From positions 58,097 through 122,096 of the forward strand of contig CALULL010000006.1 in assembly GCA_944321465.1 (NCBI GenBank): 64,000 nt of DNA, given 5' to 3'. The stretch comes from an uncultured Bacteroides sp. (lineage in GTDB: Bacteria > Bacteroidota > Bacteroidia > Bacteroidales > Bacteroidaceae). Each line of letters opens with the position of its first letter. Position 1 is the first letter of the stretch. Positions 16,985 to 25,263 of this stretch are shown piece after piece. A model generated the notes under the pieces. It did not search any database. It saw only the letters and a program-made list of their open reading frames with translations, and was not told the DNA's origin. Position numbers and translations under genes: made by a program.

Positions 16985-16992
16985 TACCTTTG
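16985..16992 (+). promoter_or_regulatory. -7 box for the HindVP-like gene
   Basis: TACCTTTG matches the -7 consensus, 36 bases before the ATG at 17029. The nearest upstream TTTG is only 13 bases away, so the -33 part is not canonical. It suggests the second nuclease and methyltransferase can be expressed apart from the first nuclease. Confidence 0.5.
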
Positions 16993-17028
16993 CGTGAGAA
17001 TTGCATAAGGTAAAATCATTTAAGGTGC

Positions 17029-18105
17029 ATGGATAAAGAACAACACTCTTCGCTGCCCGGCTTGTTCGGGCAGAAACATTCCAGTCGAGATTATACAAAA
17101 GCCGAGTTCTGGGGGAAGAACCAGTTCAACAGTTCGTTCCCGGCCTCGTTGGTGGCGTACATGTGGGCACGCAGTATTGAGCCGGTGTATGTCTGCGTGA
17201 ATGCAGCGAACAAGGTCGTCCATCGTTCCATAAGCGGGAAAGACCTGTTTGGCATCGACCCGCTGTCCGATACCTTGTATTATAACTTTGAGGCCAACTA
17301 CTTGCCTTATGAGAAATATTATGTGGGGAAGCGTGAGAAGATAGACCTCGTGCTGACCGACCTCTCGACCGATAAGGCTATCCGTGGATTGGAAATCAAG
17401 TTGACGGCTTTGCCCGACAATACGACCTGCGGCAAGCCGGAGGATCAGTTCAGTTGCGAAATCGTAGTCCGCCCGGCTTCTATATGTTATTTGGCGTGTA
17501 GCATTTGCCATTGCTATGATGGCAGCAACGGGCGCAGGCGGCTTAGGGATTTGTTGGGGCAGTTCCCGAACATCAAGCATTGGGAGGACGACGAGCAGGT
17601 AGTGGTGCATCTCTCCGACATGTTCGACGCACTCGACCGCGTGGCCCGAGACATGTACAGGCATCAGACTCCCTTGATGGTGCAGCCCGTCTGGAAGACA
17701 AACGGGAAGAAACCACAGCTGGCGGACAATTGCCTCGATGTGTTTGTGTGGTCCAATCTGGCCGTCCTGCATATGTGCCGCCCCGACAAGCGCGAGGTGC
17801 GCAAGTTGTCGCGTCCGCACCGTTGTCTGGTGTGGATATACAGGATGTTGTTCGAGTTCCTCACCTACGGGCAGTTCAATTACGATGAGACCATCAACGA
17901 ACTTTCTTATACGACAATGAACGACAAGGCTTTCTCCATATCGGGCACGATGTCCTACCCCCTGCTGAAAAGCCCGGAGTTGGCTTGCCCCCGCATACGG
18001 AAAGATGAGATAAAGAACATCATTCTGGGAGGAGGACAGAACCTGTTGAGTCCCGAGCGGCGTTTTGACGCGATAATCTACAACTCTCCCGACCTTTTTG
18101 CATGA
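17029..18105 (+). CDS. HindVP-family type II restriction endonuclease
   Basis: The 358-residue protein resembles the HindVP/HgiDI family. The diagnostic stretch is KIDLVLTDLSTDKAIRGLEI followed by KLTALPDNTTCG; the acidic residue and the E-x-K of GLEIKLT form the likely PD-(D/E)XK metal site. Characterised members recognise GRCGYC; that specificity is only an expectation here. Its stop overlaps the methyltransferase start (ATGA), a coupling common for R-M pairs. No controller gene is present. Confidence 0.8.
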   Translation: MDKEQHSSLPGLFGQKHSSRDYTKAEFWGKNQFNSSFPASLVAYMWARSIEPVYVCVNAANKVVHRSISGKDLFGIDPLSDTLYYNFEANYLPYEKYYVGKREKIDLVLTDLSTDKAIRGLEIKLTALPDNTTCGKPEDQFSCEIVVRPASICYLACSICHCYDGSNGRRRLRDLLGQFPNIKHWEDDEQVVVHLSDMFDALDRVARDMYRHQTPLMVQPVWKTNGKKPQLADNCLDVFVWSNLAVLHMCRPDKREVRKLSRPHRCLVWIYRMLFEFLTYGQFNYDETINELSYTTMNDKAFSISGTMSYPLLKSPELACPRIRKDEIKNIILGGGQNLLSPERRFDAIIYNSPDLFA

Positions 18106-18998
18106 TGAGGGTTGTAGATTTGTTTTGTGGTTGTGGGGGGCTGAGCCTAGGGTTCGAGCTGGCGGGGTTCAACATAGTTGCGGCCTATGACAACTGGTCT
18201 GCCGCCCTGAACACTTATCGCCGGAATTTCTCACATGAAGCCCGGATGCTGGACCTGAAGGACGTGGAGCAGAGTGTGGCTACCATAGCTGGTGACTCTC
18301 CCGACATGATTATAGGCGGTCCGCCTTGCCAGGACTTTTCCTCGGCAGGGAAGCGTAACGAAGATAACGGTCGCGGCGACCTGACTGTCTGCTTTGCCTC
18401 CATCGTGTCGCGCCTGCGTCCCGGGTGGTTTGTGATGGAGAACGTGGAACGCATCTTGAAGACCGACAAGCTGGCGCAGGCCAAGGCGTTGTTCTGGGAG
18501 GCAGGTTATGGCATGACGCAGGCGGTGCTCGATGCCAGCCTGTGCGGTGTTCCGCAAAAGCGCAAACGTTTCTTTCTGATAGGGGCGCAGGGCAGGCCAG
18601 ACGGCTTTCTGGATGCCGCCCTGCGCAAGGGGCTGGCCGAGAAGCCGATGACGGTGGCCGATTACCTTGGCGACAGCCTCGGGGTGGAGTATTACTACCG
18701 GCATCCGCGCAGCTACGCCCGCAGGGGCATATTCAGCATCCACGAGCCAAGCCCCACAATACGCGGAGTGAACCGTCCCGTCCCGCAGGGTTACCAGGTG
18801 AAGCCGAACGACCCTGTGCAGTCGGTCGAAGGCATCCGTCCGCTGACGACTATCGAGCGCAGCTACATTCAGACGTTCCCCCCCACGTATTGCTTCCTTG
18901 GTTCCAAGACCGAGCAGGAGCAGATGATAGGCAACGCCGTTCCCGTAAACTTGGCACGGTACGTGGCTTCGGCCATCCGTGCCTGCCTCTACCAGTAG
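18102..18998 (+). CDS. DNA (cytosine-5) methyltransferase of the R-M system
   Basis: The 298-residue protein has the ordered m5C motifs: I VVDLFCGCGGLSLGFE, IV GGPPCQDFS with the catalytic cysteine, VI FVMENVERIL, VIII CGVPQKRKRFFLIG, a short target-recognition region, and X QMIGNAVPVNLA. It should protect the sites cut by the HindVP-like enzyme. Two ATG codons lie in tandem (18102 and 18105); the first overlaps the upstream stop codon. Confidence 0.95.
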   Translation: MMRVVDLFCGCGGLSLGFELAGFNIVAAYDNWSAALNTYRRNFSHEARMLDLKDVEQSVATIAGDSPDMIIGGPPCQDFSSAGKRNEDNGRGDLTVCFASIVSRLRPGWFVMENVERILKTDKLAQAKALFWEAGYGMTQAVLDASLCGVPQKRKRFFLIGAQGRPDGFLDAALRKGLAEKPMTVADYLGDSLGVEYYYRHPRSYARRGIFSIHEPSPTIRGVNRPVPQGYQVKPNDPVQSVEGIRPLTTIERSYIQTFPPTYCFLGSKTEQEQMIGNAVPVNLARYVASAIRACLYQ

Positions 18999-19025
18999 CC
19001 CCCCGCTTGTTCATTATCTCGGATT

Positions 19026-19094
19026 CGCCGTCGAGCGTCTGCCCGAGGACGAGCGGCGCGCGTTTATGAAGATGGGGCGGGGAGGGGGGTGAGG
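19026..19094 (+). repeat. Right copy of the 69-bp direct repeat flanking the R-M block
   Basis: This duplicates the 3' end of the AlkD-like gene, including its stop codon, but has no gene in front of it. It is best read as the remnant created when the R-M block inserted. It ends 63 bases before the WG-repeat lipoprotein gene. Confidence 0.95.
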
Positions 19095-19157
19095 CTTCTC
19101 GGGGGCAGGCTTGTCTTCACGCCGCAGCTATCAATTGTATAACTACATAACGCTATT

Positions 19158-20720
19158 ATGAAACATTCTATTATTACTCTTGCCACGTTTGCCTGTTGTG
19201 TCTTGGTTGCGGCGGGTTGTGGCAGTCGTCATTCGGATGCCTTCGCAGAGCTGACGCCCTACACACTGAGCCTGCACCTGAAGTACGAGCATATCGCTCC
19301 TTTTCAGGGAGACTTGGCGGAGGTTTCCATGTCCGACCCCAACGACCCTGGCAATAGCCTGTATGGCTGCATAGACCGCGAAGGGAGGGAGGTTGTGCCC
19401 TGTATATACGACAGGGTTTATGTACACGAGGGGAGCGTGATAGCTTATCCCAACACGGACGATAGTGACGTTCCCAACCAACTCTTCGTCTACCGCGACG
19501 GAGAAATAAGCCGTGTGCCCATCCCCGAAGGTTATAAGCCGTGGGGCGGGCTGTATGACGGCTTGTGCGAGGTTACGGGCTTTGACGACGAGGGCGATTG
19601 GTCAAGTGGCTACGTCAACGACAAGGGCGAGGTGGTCATCCCTTGCCGCTATAAGTCGGCAGGCGACTTCAGTGAAGGGCTGGCCTGCGTGGAGGACAAG
19701 GACGGCAGCTGGTACTACATCAATACGCAAGGCCAGCAGGTATCCCGGAAGTACGACTGGTTGGGCAGTGGCCATGAATACAGCCTGCAGCGGGGCCGTG
19801 CCCGTGTGCGTCGGGAGGTGGGCGACGGGTGGCTCTACGGCTTCATCGACGAGACCGGGGCAGAGGTCGTCCCTTGCCAGTACGACGAAGTGGGCCTCTA
19901 TTGGTCGTGCGGCTTGGCAGAGGTGAAGCGCGACGGCCTATACGGGTTGATAGACCGCGATGGCAACGTAGTGGTCCCCATCGAGTACAAGCACATGAAT
20001 ATATGCAGCCTTCACCTCTTGGCCTATTCGGACGGTGGCGGTTACTTGGGGCTGATGCACCTTGAGGGATTGGAGCCTATCGGCTTGCCCCGTTACGGGG
20101 ATGTGGAGTACATCGGCGACGGTTTCGTGCGGGTAGGGCAGAACGGGAAGATAGGTTTCGTGGACGGCGAGGACGGCCACGAGCTTGTGCCTCCCATCTA
20201 CGACCGCGTGTACCATCCTTATGGCGGATACCTGCGTGTGTTGCGGGGCAATATGGTGGGCTACATCGACCGCGAGGGGCGAGAGGTGCTGATGCTGCCC
20301 GATAGTGGCTTCCTTCTAAACATCTATCACTCGGGCTTCGGCGTGTTTGTCTATCGCGACAAGCAGGGCAACATCTTCCTCTTCGGTCACGACGGCGAGC
20401 GGCTGGACGACAACGGCCTGCCTACGCCCACCCTCGCGCAGACGCCGGGCGGGCGGGGCCGTTCGGGTGGCGGCAGCGGAGGCGGCGGCATCGCGACTCC
20501 GGCACCGGCTTTGCCCCCCATGCCCTCGGGCGGAAGCGGCACGAGCGACCCTGCCCGGCGGGCGGAGTGGGAGATGCGCCGCAGCCGTGCCATCGATGAG
20601 CTGACGCGTTTGCAGATAAAGCTGGCCGCCGACCCCAACTCGGCAGCCCTCAAGCAGCAGATACGGTCGCAGCAGAACATCATCAATACGTGCAACGAGA
20701 TGATAGCCATCTACCAGTAG
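19158..20720 (+). CDS. WG-repeat lipoprotein
   Basis: The 520-residue protein has a lipoprotein signal peptide (lipobox VAAGC at about residues 17-21). At least six WG-type repeats follow, each with a glycine-aromatic turn and a pattern like GFIDETGAEVVPCQYDEV. They span residues about 70-400 and should form a beta-propeller-like surface structure. A Gly/Ser/Pro-rich linker (about 425-465) and a C-terminal alpha-helical segment (RSRAIDELTRLQIKLA...) follow. Function is unknown; such proteins are envelope-located. It begins just after the R-M island scar. Confidence 0.85.
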   Translation: MKHSIITLATFACCVLVAAGCGSRHSDAFAELTPYTLSLHLKYEHIAPFQGDLAEVSMSDPNDPGNSLYGCIDREGREVVPCIYDRVYVHEGSVIAYPNTDDSDVPNQLFVYRDGEISRVPIPEGYKPWGGLYDGLCEVTGFDDEGDWSSGYVNDKGEVVIPCRYKSAGDFSEGLACVEDKDGSWYYINTQGQQVSRKYDWLGSGHEYSLQRGRARVRREVGDGWLYGFIDETGAEVVPCQYDEVGLYWSCGLAEVKRDGLYGLIDRDGNVVVPIEYKHMNICSLHLLAYSDGGGYLGLMHLEGLEPIGLPRYGDVEYIGDGFVRVGQNGKIGFVDGEDGHELVPPIYDRVYHPYGGYLRVLRGNMVGYIDREGREVLMLPDSGFLLNIYHSGFGVFVYRDKQGNIFLFGHDGERLDDNGLPTPTLAQTPGGRGRSGGGSGGGGIATPAPALPPMPSGGSGTSDPARRAEWEMRRSRAIDELTRLQIKLAADPNSAALKQQIRSQQNIINTCNEMIAIYQ

Positions 20721-20750
20721 CCCGCCGCCCGTTATCTCGAAATATTTTCG

Positions 20751-20758
20751 TTACTTTG
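20751..20758 (+). promoter_or_regulatory. -7-like box for the GH109 gene
   Basis: TTACTTTG resembles the -7 consensus, 78 bases before the ATG at 20837. The spacing inside the box is one base off (TACTTTG), and no good -33 box is seen. Confidence 0.35.
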
Positions 20759-20836
20759 CACCGCCCGCCGGGGCGCGGCCCCTCCCCGGCGGGCACGCAT
20801 ACACAGACATAAACACAGACAAACATCCGAACTGAA

Positions 20837-22372
20837 ATGGAAAAGACATTGAGACAACTGAGACTGATGCTGGCGGCAGGGCTGTGCATGGTCCTGGCCG
20901 CCTGCTCGATGCAGGACAAGCCGACGGTGCACACCACCGACAAGGGGACGCGCTGGCACTGGGACGGCGGAACCATCGTGGTGGAGACGCCGCCCCGCCC
21001 CGAGGGGCAGCAGAACGTGCTGGGGCTGACGGCCCCGAGGCTGGAGGTGGTGCGCGTGGGCTTCGTGGACCTGGGCATGAGGGGCGACGGGGCCGTGCGC
21101 CGCTTCACCTACATTCCCGGCACGCAGGTCGTGGCCCTGTGCGACTACGAGCGCGGCCGCGCCGAGCAGTGCCAGGAGTTCCTGCGCCAGGCCGGGATGC
21201 CCGATGCCGCCGTCTACAGCGGCCCGAAGGGATACGAGGAGCTGTGCCGGCGCGAGGACATCGACCTGGTGTACGTCGCCGCCGACTGGCTGCACCACTA
21301 CCCCGTGGCGCGGTGCGCGATGGAGAACGGCAAGCACGTCGCCATCGAGGTGCCCTCGGCCATGAACCTGGAGCAGTGCTGGGGGCTGGTGGACCTGAGT
21401 GAACGGACGCGGAAGCACTGCTTCATACTGGAGAACTGCTGCTATGACGACTTCGAACTGAACACCCTCAACATGGCCCAACAGGGGCTGTTCGGCGAGG
21501 TGCTGCGCGTGCAGGGCGCCTACCTGCACTGCCTCGACGAGTTCTGGGACCGCTACTGGAAGACCGGCGAGGACGACCGCCTGGGCTGGAGGCTGGACTA
21601 CAACATGAGGCACCGGGGCGACGTCTACGCCACCCACGGCCTCGGCCCCGTGGCGCAGGTGCTGGGCCTGCACCGGGGCGACCGCATGAAGACCCTCGTG
21701 GCCATGGACACCAAGTCTGTCGTGGGACGCTCGCTGGTGGAGGAACGCACCGACTCGGCCTGCACCACCTTCCGCAACGGCGACCACACCACCACCCTCA
21801 TACGCACCGAGCGGGGCAAGGTCATCGAGATACAGCACAACGTGATGACACCCCAGCCCTACAGCCGCCTCTACCAGCTGACCGGCACCCGGGGATTTGC
21901 CAACAAGTACCCCGTAGAGGGCTACGCCCTGGCCGCCCCCGCGACGGACTCTGCCGACGCTGCCCCCGTGGCCATCGACGACCTCAGCGGCCACAGCTTC
22001 CTCTCGCCCGGCGAGATGAAGGCCCTGGCCGAACGCTACCGCCACCCCCTGCTGCGCCGCTACGGCGAGCAGGCACGCCAGGTGGGCGGGCACGGCGGCA
22101 TGGACTTCATCATGGACAGCCGCCTGGTGTACTGCCTGCAAAACGGCCTGCCGCTCGACATGGACGTGTACGACCTGGCCGAGTGGTGCTGCCTGGCCGA
22201 GCTGGGCGAGCTGTCGATGGACAACGGTTGCGCCCCCGTGGCCGTGCCCGACTTCACGCGCGGACACTGGAACGACCGTCAGGGCTACAGCCACGCCTAC
22301 GCCGCGCCCGCCGACGAGCAGGAGGCCGCACGCAAGGCTGCCGACTTCACCCGCCGCCTGACGGGCAAGTGA
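20837..22372 (+). CDS. GH109-type glycosidase (Gfo/Idh/MocA fold), lipoprotein
   Basis: The 511-residue protein starts with a lipoprotein signal peptide (lipobox LAAC). It then has a Rossmann domain ([51 protein letters not shown]) and the GH109 body ([66 protein letters not shown]). GH109 enzymes are NAD-dependent alpha-N-acetylgalactosaminidases that act by oxidation-elimination. This suggests use of mucin or other GalNAc glycans. The genes on both sides are not obviously related. Confidence 0.9.
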   Translation: MEKTLRQLRLMLAAGLCMVLAACSMQDKPTVHTTDKGTRWHWDGGTIVVETPPRPEGQQNVLGLTAPRLEVVRVGFVDLGMRGDGAVRRFTYIPGTQVVALCDYERGRAEQCQEFLRQAGMPDAAVYSGPKGYEELCRREDIDLVYVAADWLHHYPVARCAMENGKHVAIEVPSAMNLEQCWGLVDLSERTRKHCFILENCCYDDFELNTLNMAQQGLFGEVLRVQGAYLHCLDEFWDRYWKTGEDDRLGWRLDYNMRHRGDVYATHGLGPVAQVLGLHRGDRMKTLVAMDTKSVVGRSLVEERTDSACTTFRNGDHTTTLIRTERGKVIEIQHNVMTPQPYSRLYQLTGTRGFANKYPVEGYALAAPATDSADAAPVAIDDLSGHSFLSPGEMKALAERYRHPLLRRYGEQARQVGGHGGMDFIMDSRLVYCLQNGLPLDMDVYDLAEWCCLAELGELSMDNGCAPVAVPDFTRGHWNDRQGYSHAYAAPADEQEAARKAADFTRRLTGK

Positions 22373-22470
22373 CGACACCCACACCCGCCCGGCGACAGGC
22401 CCGCGCCACCACCCGGCGCGCCCGTCACCGAGCATACCTATATATAACACGAAAGGAGAACAGAGACACG

Positions 22471-23508
22471 ATGGAACAAGACACGTTTGACATACGCAGC
22501 CAGCAACCCCTCAGCAGCCGCGAACGCGACTACGAGAACGTGCTGCGCCCCCTGCGCTTCGAGGACTTCGGCGGGCAGGACAAGGTGGTGGACAACCTGC
22601 GCATCTTCGTCAAGGCCGCACGCCTGCGCGCCGAGGCGCTGGACCACGTCCTGCTGCACGGACCCCCGGGGCTGGGCAAGACCACCCTGTCCAACATCAT
22701 AGCCAACGAGCTGGGCGTGGGCTTCAAGGTCACCTCCGGGCCCGTGCTCGACAAGCCCGGCGACCTGGCGGGCATACTCACCAGCCTGGAGCCGAACGAC
22801 GTGCTCTTCATCGACGAGATACACCGCCTCTCGCCCGTCGTCGAGGAATACCTCTACTCGGCCATGGAGGACTACCGCATCGACATCCTCATCGACAAAG
22901 GCCCCTCGGCCCGCAGCATACAGATAGACCTCAGCCCCTTCACCCTCGTGGGCGCCACCACCCGCAGCGGCCTGCTGACGGCGCCCCTGCGCGCACGCTT
23001 CGGCATCAACCTCCACCTGGAGTACTACGACACCGCCGTGCTGGCCACCATCGTGCGCCGCTCGGCCGCCATCCTGGGCGTGCCCTGCTCCGGGGAGGCC
23101 GCCGCCGAGATAGCCTCGCGCAGCCGCGGCACGCCCCGCGTGGCCAACGCCCTGCTGCGCCGCGTGCGCGATTTCGCCCAGGTGGAGGGCAACGGCAGCA
23201 TAGACACCGCCATAGCCCGCCACGCCCTCGAGGCACTCAACATAGACCGCTACGGGCTGGACCAGATAGACAACAAGCTGCTGACGACCATCATCGATAA
23301 GTTCCGGGGAGGCCCCGTCGGCCTCTCCACCATAGCCACCGCCCTGGGCGAGGACGCAGGCACCATCGAGGAGGTCTACGAGCCGTTCCTCATCAAGGAA
23401 GGCTTCATCAAGCGCACCCCCCGCGGACGCGAAGTCACCGACCTGGCCTACCGCCACCTCGGCCGCAACCGCTACGATGCCCGCCCCACGCTCTTCGGCG
23501 ACGACTGA
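22471..23508 (+). CDS. ruvB: Holliday junction branch migration ATPase RuvB
   Basis: The 345-residue protein has Walker [11 protein letters not shown], Walker [10 protein letters not shown], sensor 1 GATTRSG, arginine finger region LRARFGI and a C-terminal winged helix ([19 protein letters not shown]). It drives branch migration together with RuvA. A good AAAGGAG site (22452-22458) precedes the ATG at 22471. The longer frame back to 22183 is rejected. Confidence 0.98.
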   Translation: MEQDTFDIRSQQPLSSRERDYENVLRPLRFEDFGGQDKVVDNLRIFVKAARLRAEALDHVLLHGPPGLGKTTLSNIIANELGVGFKVTSGPVLDKPGDLAGILTSLEPNDVLFIDEIHRLSPVVEEYLYSAMEDYRIDILIDKGPSARSIQIDLSPFTLVGATTRSGLLTAPLRARFGINLHLEYYDTAVLATIVRRSAAILGVPCSGEAAAEIASRSRGTPRVANALLRRVRDFAQVEGNGSIDTAIARHALEALNIDRYGLDQIDNKLLTTIIDKFRGGPVGLSTIATALGEDAGTIEEVYEPFLIKEGFIKRTPRGREVTDLAYRHLGRNRYDARPTLFGDD

Positions 23509-23643
23509 CGCACCCCGCCGGCCGCCCCTCCGCGCCGCCAGCCAGCCGGGCGCCGCCCCCGCCACGCACTGTCCTTTCCCGCCCCCTGCGGGAAGCCGCA
23601 GTGCCCCCGGGAGCGGCGCCCGCGCTTTTTCTTGCCCCGACGC

Positions 23644-23674
23644 TTGGCCGTGTCGCGGGAATGTCGTACATTCG
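23644..23674 (+). promoter_or_regulatory. Promoter of the HU-like gene
   Basis: TTG (23644-23646) is followed after 20 bases by TACATTCG (23667-23674), one base from TAnnTTTG. It places the palindromic array at 23708-23817 inside the transcribed leader of the gene at 23899. Confidence 0.5.
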
Positions 23675-23707
23675 CCCCCGGTCGGCAGCGCGACATCCGG
23701 CGGATTT

Positions 23708-23817
23708 CTGCCGAACCTTTCGGCAGCCCCCTGCCGAAGCTTTCGGCAGCATGCTGGAGAAGCCTTCGGCAGCATGCTGGAGAAGCTTTCTCCAGCCGCT
23801 GGAGCGAGCTTCGGCAG
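23708..23817. repeat. 23-bp palindromic tandem array in the HU-like gene leader (5 units)
   Basis: Octamers alternate in direct and inverted form: CTGCCGAA at 23708 and 23731; TTCGGCAG at 23719, 23742, 23765 and 23810; CTGGAGAA at 23754 and 23777; TTCTCCAG at 23788; CTGGAG at 23799. The period is 23 bp (22 at the end), each unit being arm - 3 bases - arm. Units can form nested hairpins in RNA or phased dyads in DNA. It resembles the 22-bp arrays in design but not in sequence. Confidence 0.85.
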
Positions 23818-23898
23818 AAACCGGGAGCAAAATCCCCTCGGGAAGCCGCAGCGCATCACGACCACGACACGTAACCAACCCTAATACCCATCACTGCT

Positions 23899-24744
23899 AT
23901 GGCAAAGAAATCACAAAGGGCGAAACTGTCGCTCAAAGCCCTGCCCAACGAACTGACCGAGCAGGCAAACGACTACTACCTGACCGTGAAGCTACAGAAG
24001 CTTCTCACCGTGGAAGACCTCGCTGCCGAAGTGGCAGCCACGCACGGACACCAGAACGCCACCGAGGTGGCCATGCTGACCAACGAAGTGCTCGAACTGG
24101 CCGCATGGTACTTATCCTGCGGCTTTTCGGTGGGAACCCCGCTGGGGTACTTCCGCACAACGGTGCAGGGTGTAGTAACAGACACAGAATTGGCTTCTGC
24201 CCCCAACCGCGACCGCTTGAAGTTCAACGTGGCCTACACCACCAGCGAAACCATGCGCAACGCCCTGGCCGATGCCGAGCTTGACGTGGAGATAGTCAAG
24301 GCCACCACCGGCCCGCAGCTCTTCGGCGTGGTGGACGCACGGCAGGCCGCACAGACCGATGCCGACACCCGCGTGCCCATCCCCGTTGAACCCGGGCAGA
24401 CGTGCATCATCCGCGGCCGCAACATCAAGGTGGGCGGCACGGGCGACGACATCGGCGTGACGCTGCGCCGCACCGACGGCTCGGCGGGCACCACCTACTT
24501 CTTCCCCCTGTCGCGCCTCTACCCCAACACCCCCACGCAGGTAGGCTTCGTCCTGCCCGCCGAGGTCCCCGAAGGCAGCACCTGGGAAGTGACGCTCTGC
24601 ACGCAAATATCCTCCAACGGCAGCCGCCTGCTCAAGGAGCCGCGCACGGTGACGATGGACGATCCCTTCGTCGTAGGCGAGGCCTCCGACGTGCCCGGCG
24701 GCAGCGGCGAAGAGGAAGGGGGCGGCCAAGGCTCCATGGGCTGA
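23899..24744 (+). CDS. HU-like DNA-binding domain protein with C-terminal DUF4469-type domain
   Basis: The 281-residue protein has an N-terminal HU/IHF-like segment typical of Bacteroidetes HU-HIG proteins (ALPNELTEQANDYYLTVKLQ, then LTVEDLAAEVAA, then FSVGTPLGYFRTTVQGVV), residues 1-135. It continues into an immunoglobulin-like DUF4469 domain (about 165-250; IIRGRNIKVGGTGDDIGVTL, YPNTPTQVGFVLPAEVPEGS). The tail is Gly/Glu-rich. Function is unknown; a nucleoid role is inferred only from the N-domain. It sits between ruvB and the flippase and has its own promoter and structured leader. Confidence 0.8.
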   Translation: MAKKSQRAKLSLKALPNELTEQANDYYLTVKLQKLLTVEDLAAEVAATHGHQNATEVAMLTNEVLELAAWYLSCGFSVGTPLGYFRTTVQGVVTDTELASAPNRDRLKFNVAYTTSETMRNALADAELDVEIVKATTGPQLFGVVDARQAAQTDADTRVPIPVEPGQTCIIRGRNIKVGGTGDDIGVTLRRTDGSAGTTYFFPLSRLYPNTPTQVGFVLPAEVPEGSTWEVTLCTQISSNGSRLLKEPRTVTMDDPFVVGEASDVPGGSGEEEGGGQGSMG

Positions 24745-24783
24745 CGCGCCCCGCCTCGCCCCGTGCCGGGGACAGGCACAGAC

Positions 24784-24800
24784 ATGCCCGCGACGGGCAT
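24784..24800 (+). terminator. Small hairpin after the HU-like gene
   Basis: ATGCCCG (24784-24790) pairs with CGGGCAT (24794-24800). A pyrimidine- and T-rich stretch follows from about 24811. It is a weak terminator candidate. Confidence 0.4.
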
Positions 24801-24976
24801 GCACGACCACTTCTACTCGTTTTCTTTTTCTATTATATGCCCGCCCAGCCGTTCGGTCTGCGTCCTTTCCCCTCCTGTTTCGCTGGGATACGAGGCCGGC
24901 GGCGGGCGGGCTTTCGTCCCGCCCGCCCCGTGTGCATGCCTCCTCCCCGTATGCTGTCCGCCCCCTGCGGACCTGC

Positions 24977-25084
24977 GGCCCCGAAGGGGTCGAACCATGC
25001 TTAGTCCCGGGTGAACGCAGCGAACCCGGGGGACTATGCGCGTGCCCCCTCCGCAGTATCGGCCCCGTTTCAGGGGTCGAATGG
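24977..25084. repeat. Two related GGCCCCG...GGGGTCGAA modules around a hairpin
   Basis: GGCCCCGAAGGGGTCGAACC (24977-24996) and a second version starting at 25061 with GGCCCCGTTTCAGGGGTCGA repeat the same stem with different loops. Between them AGTCCCGGGT (25003-25012) pairs with ACCCGGGGGACT (25024-25035). The whole gap 24801-25163 has no convincing gene. Confidence 0.55.
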
Positions 25085-25163
25085 CGCAACGGATGTGCCC
25101 CGGCTCCCCGTCCTCCCCCTGACCCCTGTCTCCCCCCGGTTCCCAATCCCGGACCCCGCCATC

Positions 25164-25194
25164 TTGCAATCTTGCGAAAGAAGCGTTACCTTTG
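25164..25194 (+). promoter_or_regulatory. Promoter of the flippase gene
   Basis: TTG (25164-25166), 20 bases, then TACCTTTG (25187-25194): a complete -33/-7 pair, 69 bases before the GTG start at 25264. Confidence 0.7.
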
Positions 25195-25263
25195 CCGCGT
25201 CGCCCACCGGGCGCGGGCGCACACCTATTTGTATATAACGAACACCTAACATCCCCCGACAAC

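Larger units (their letters stand above)
16047..19025. mobile_element. Restriction-modification island inserted with target duplication
   Basis: About 3 kb holds two nuclease-like genes and one m5C methyltransferase, all on the plus strand, exactly between two 69-bp copies of the alkD 3' end. No integrase, transposase or inverted repeat is present. Insertion of R-M units with long target duplications has been described from genome comparison in Helicobacter (Kobayashi group), and this fits that pattern. Base composition looks lower in GC than the flanks. Confidence 0.75.

Noticed and set aside
18425-19069. Plus-strand frame overlapping the methyltransferase and running into the repeat
   Set aside because: Out-of-frame shadow of the methyltransferase; its last residues only reflect the duplicated alkD end read in another frame.
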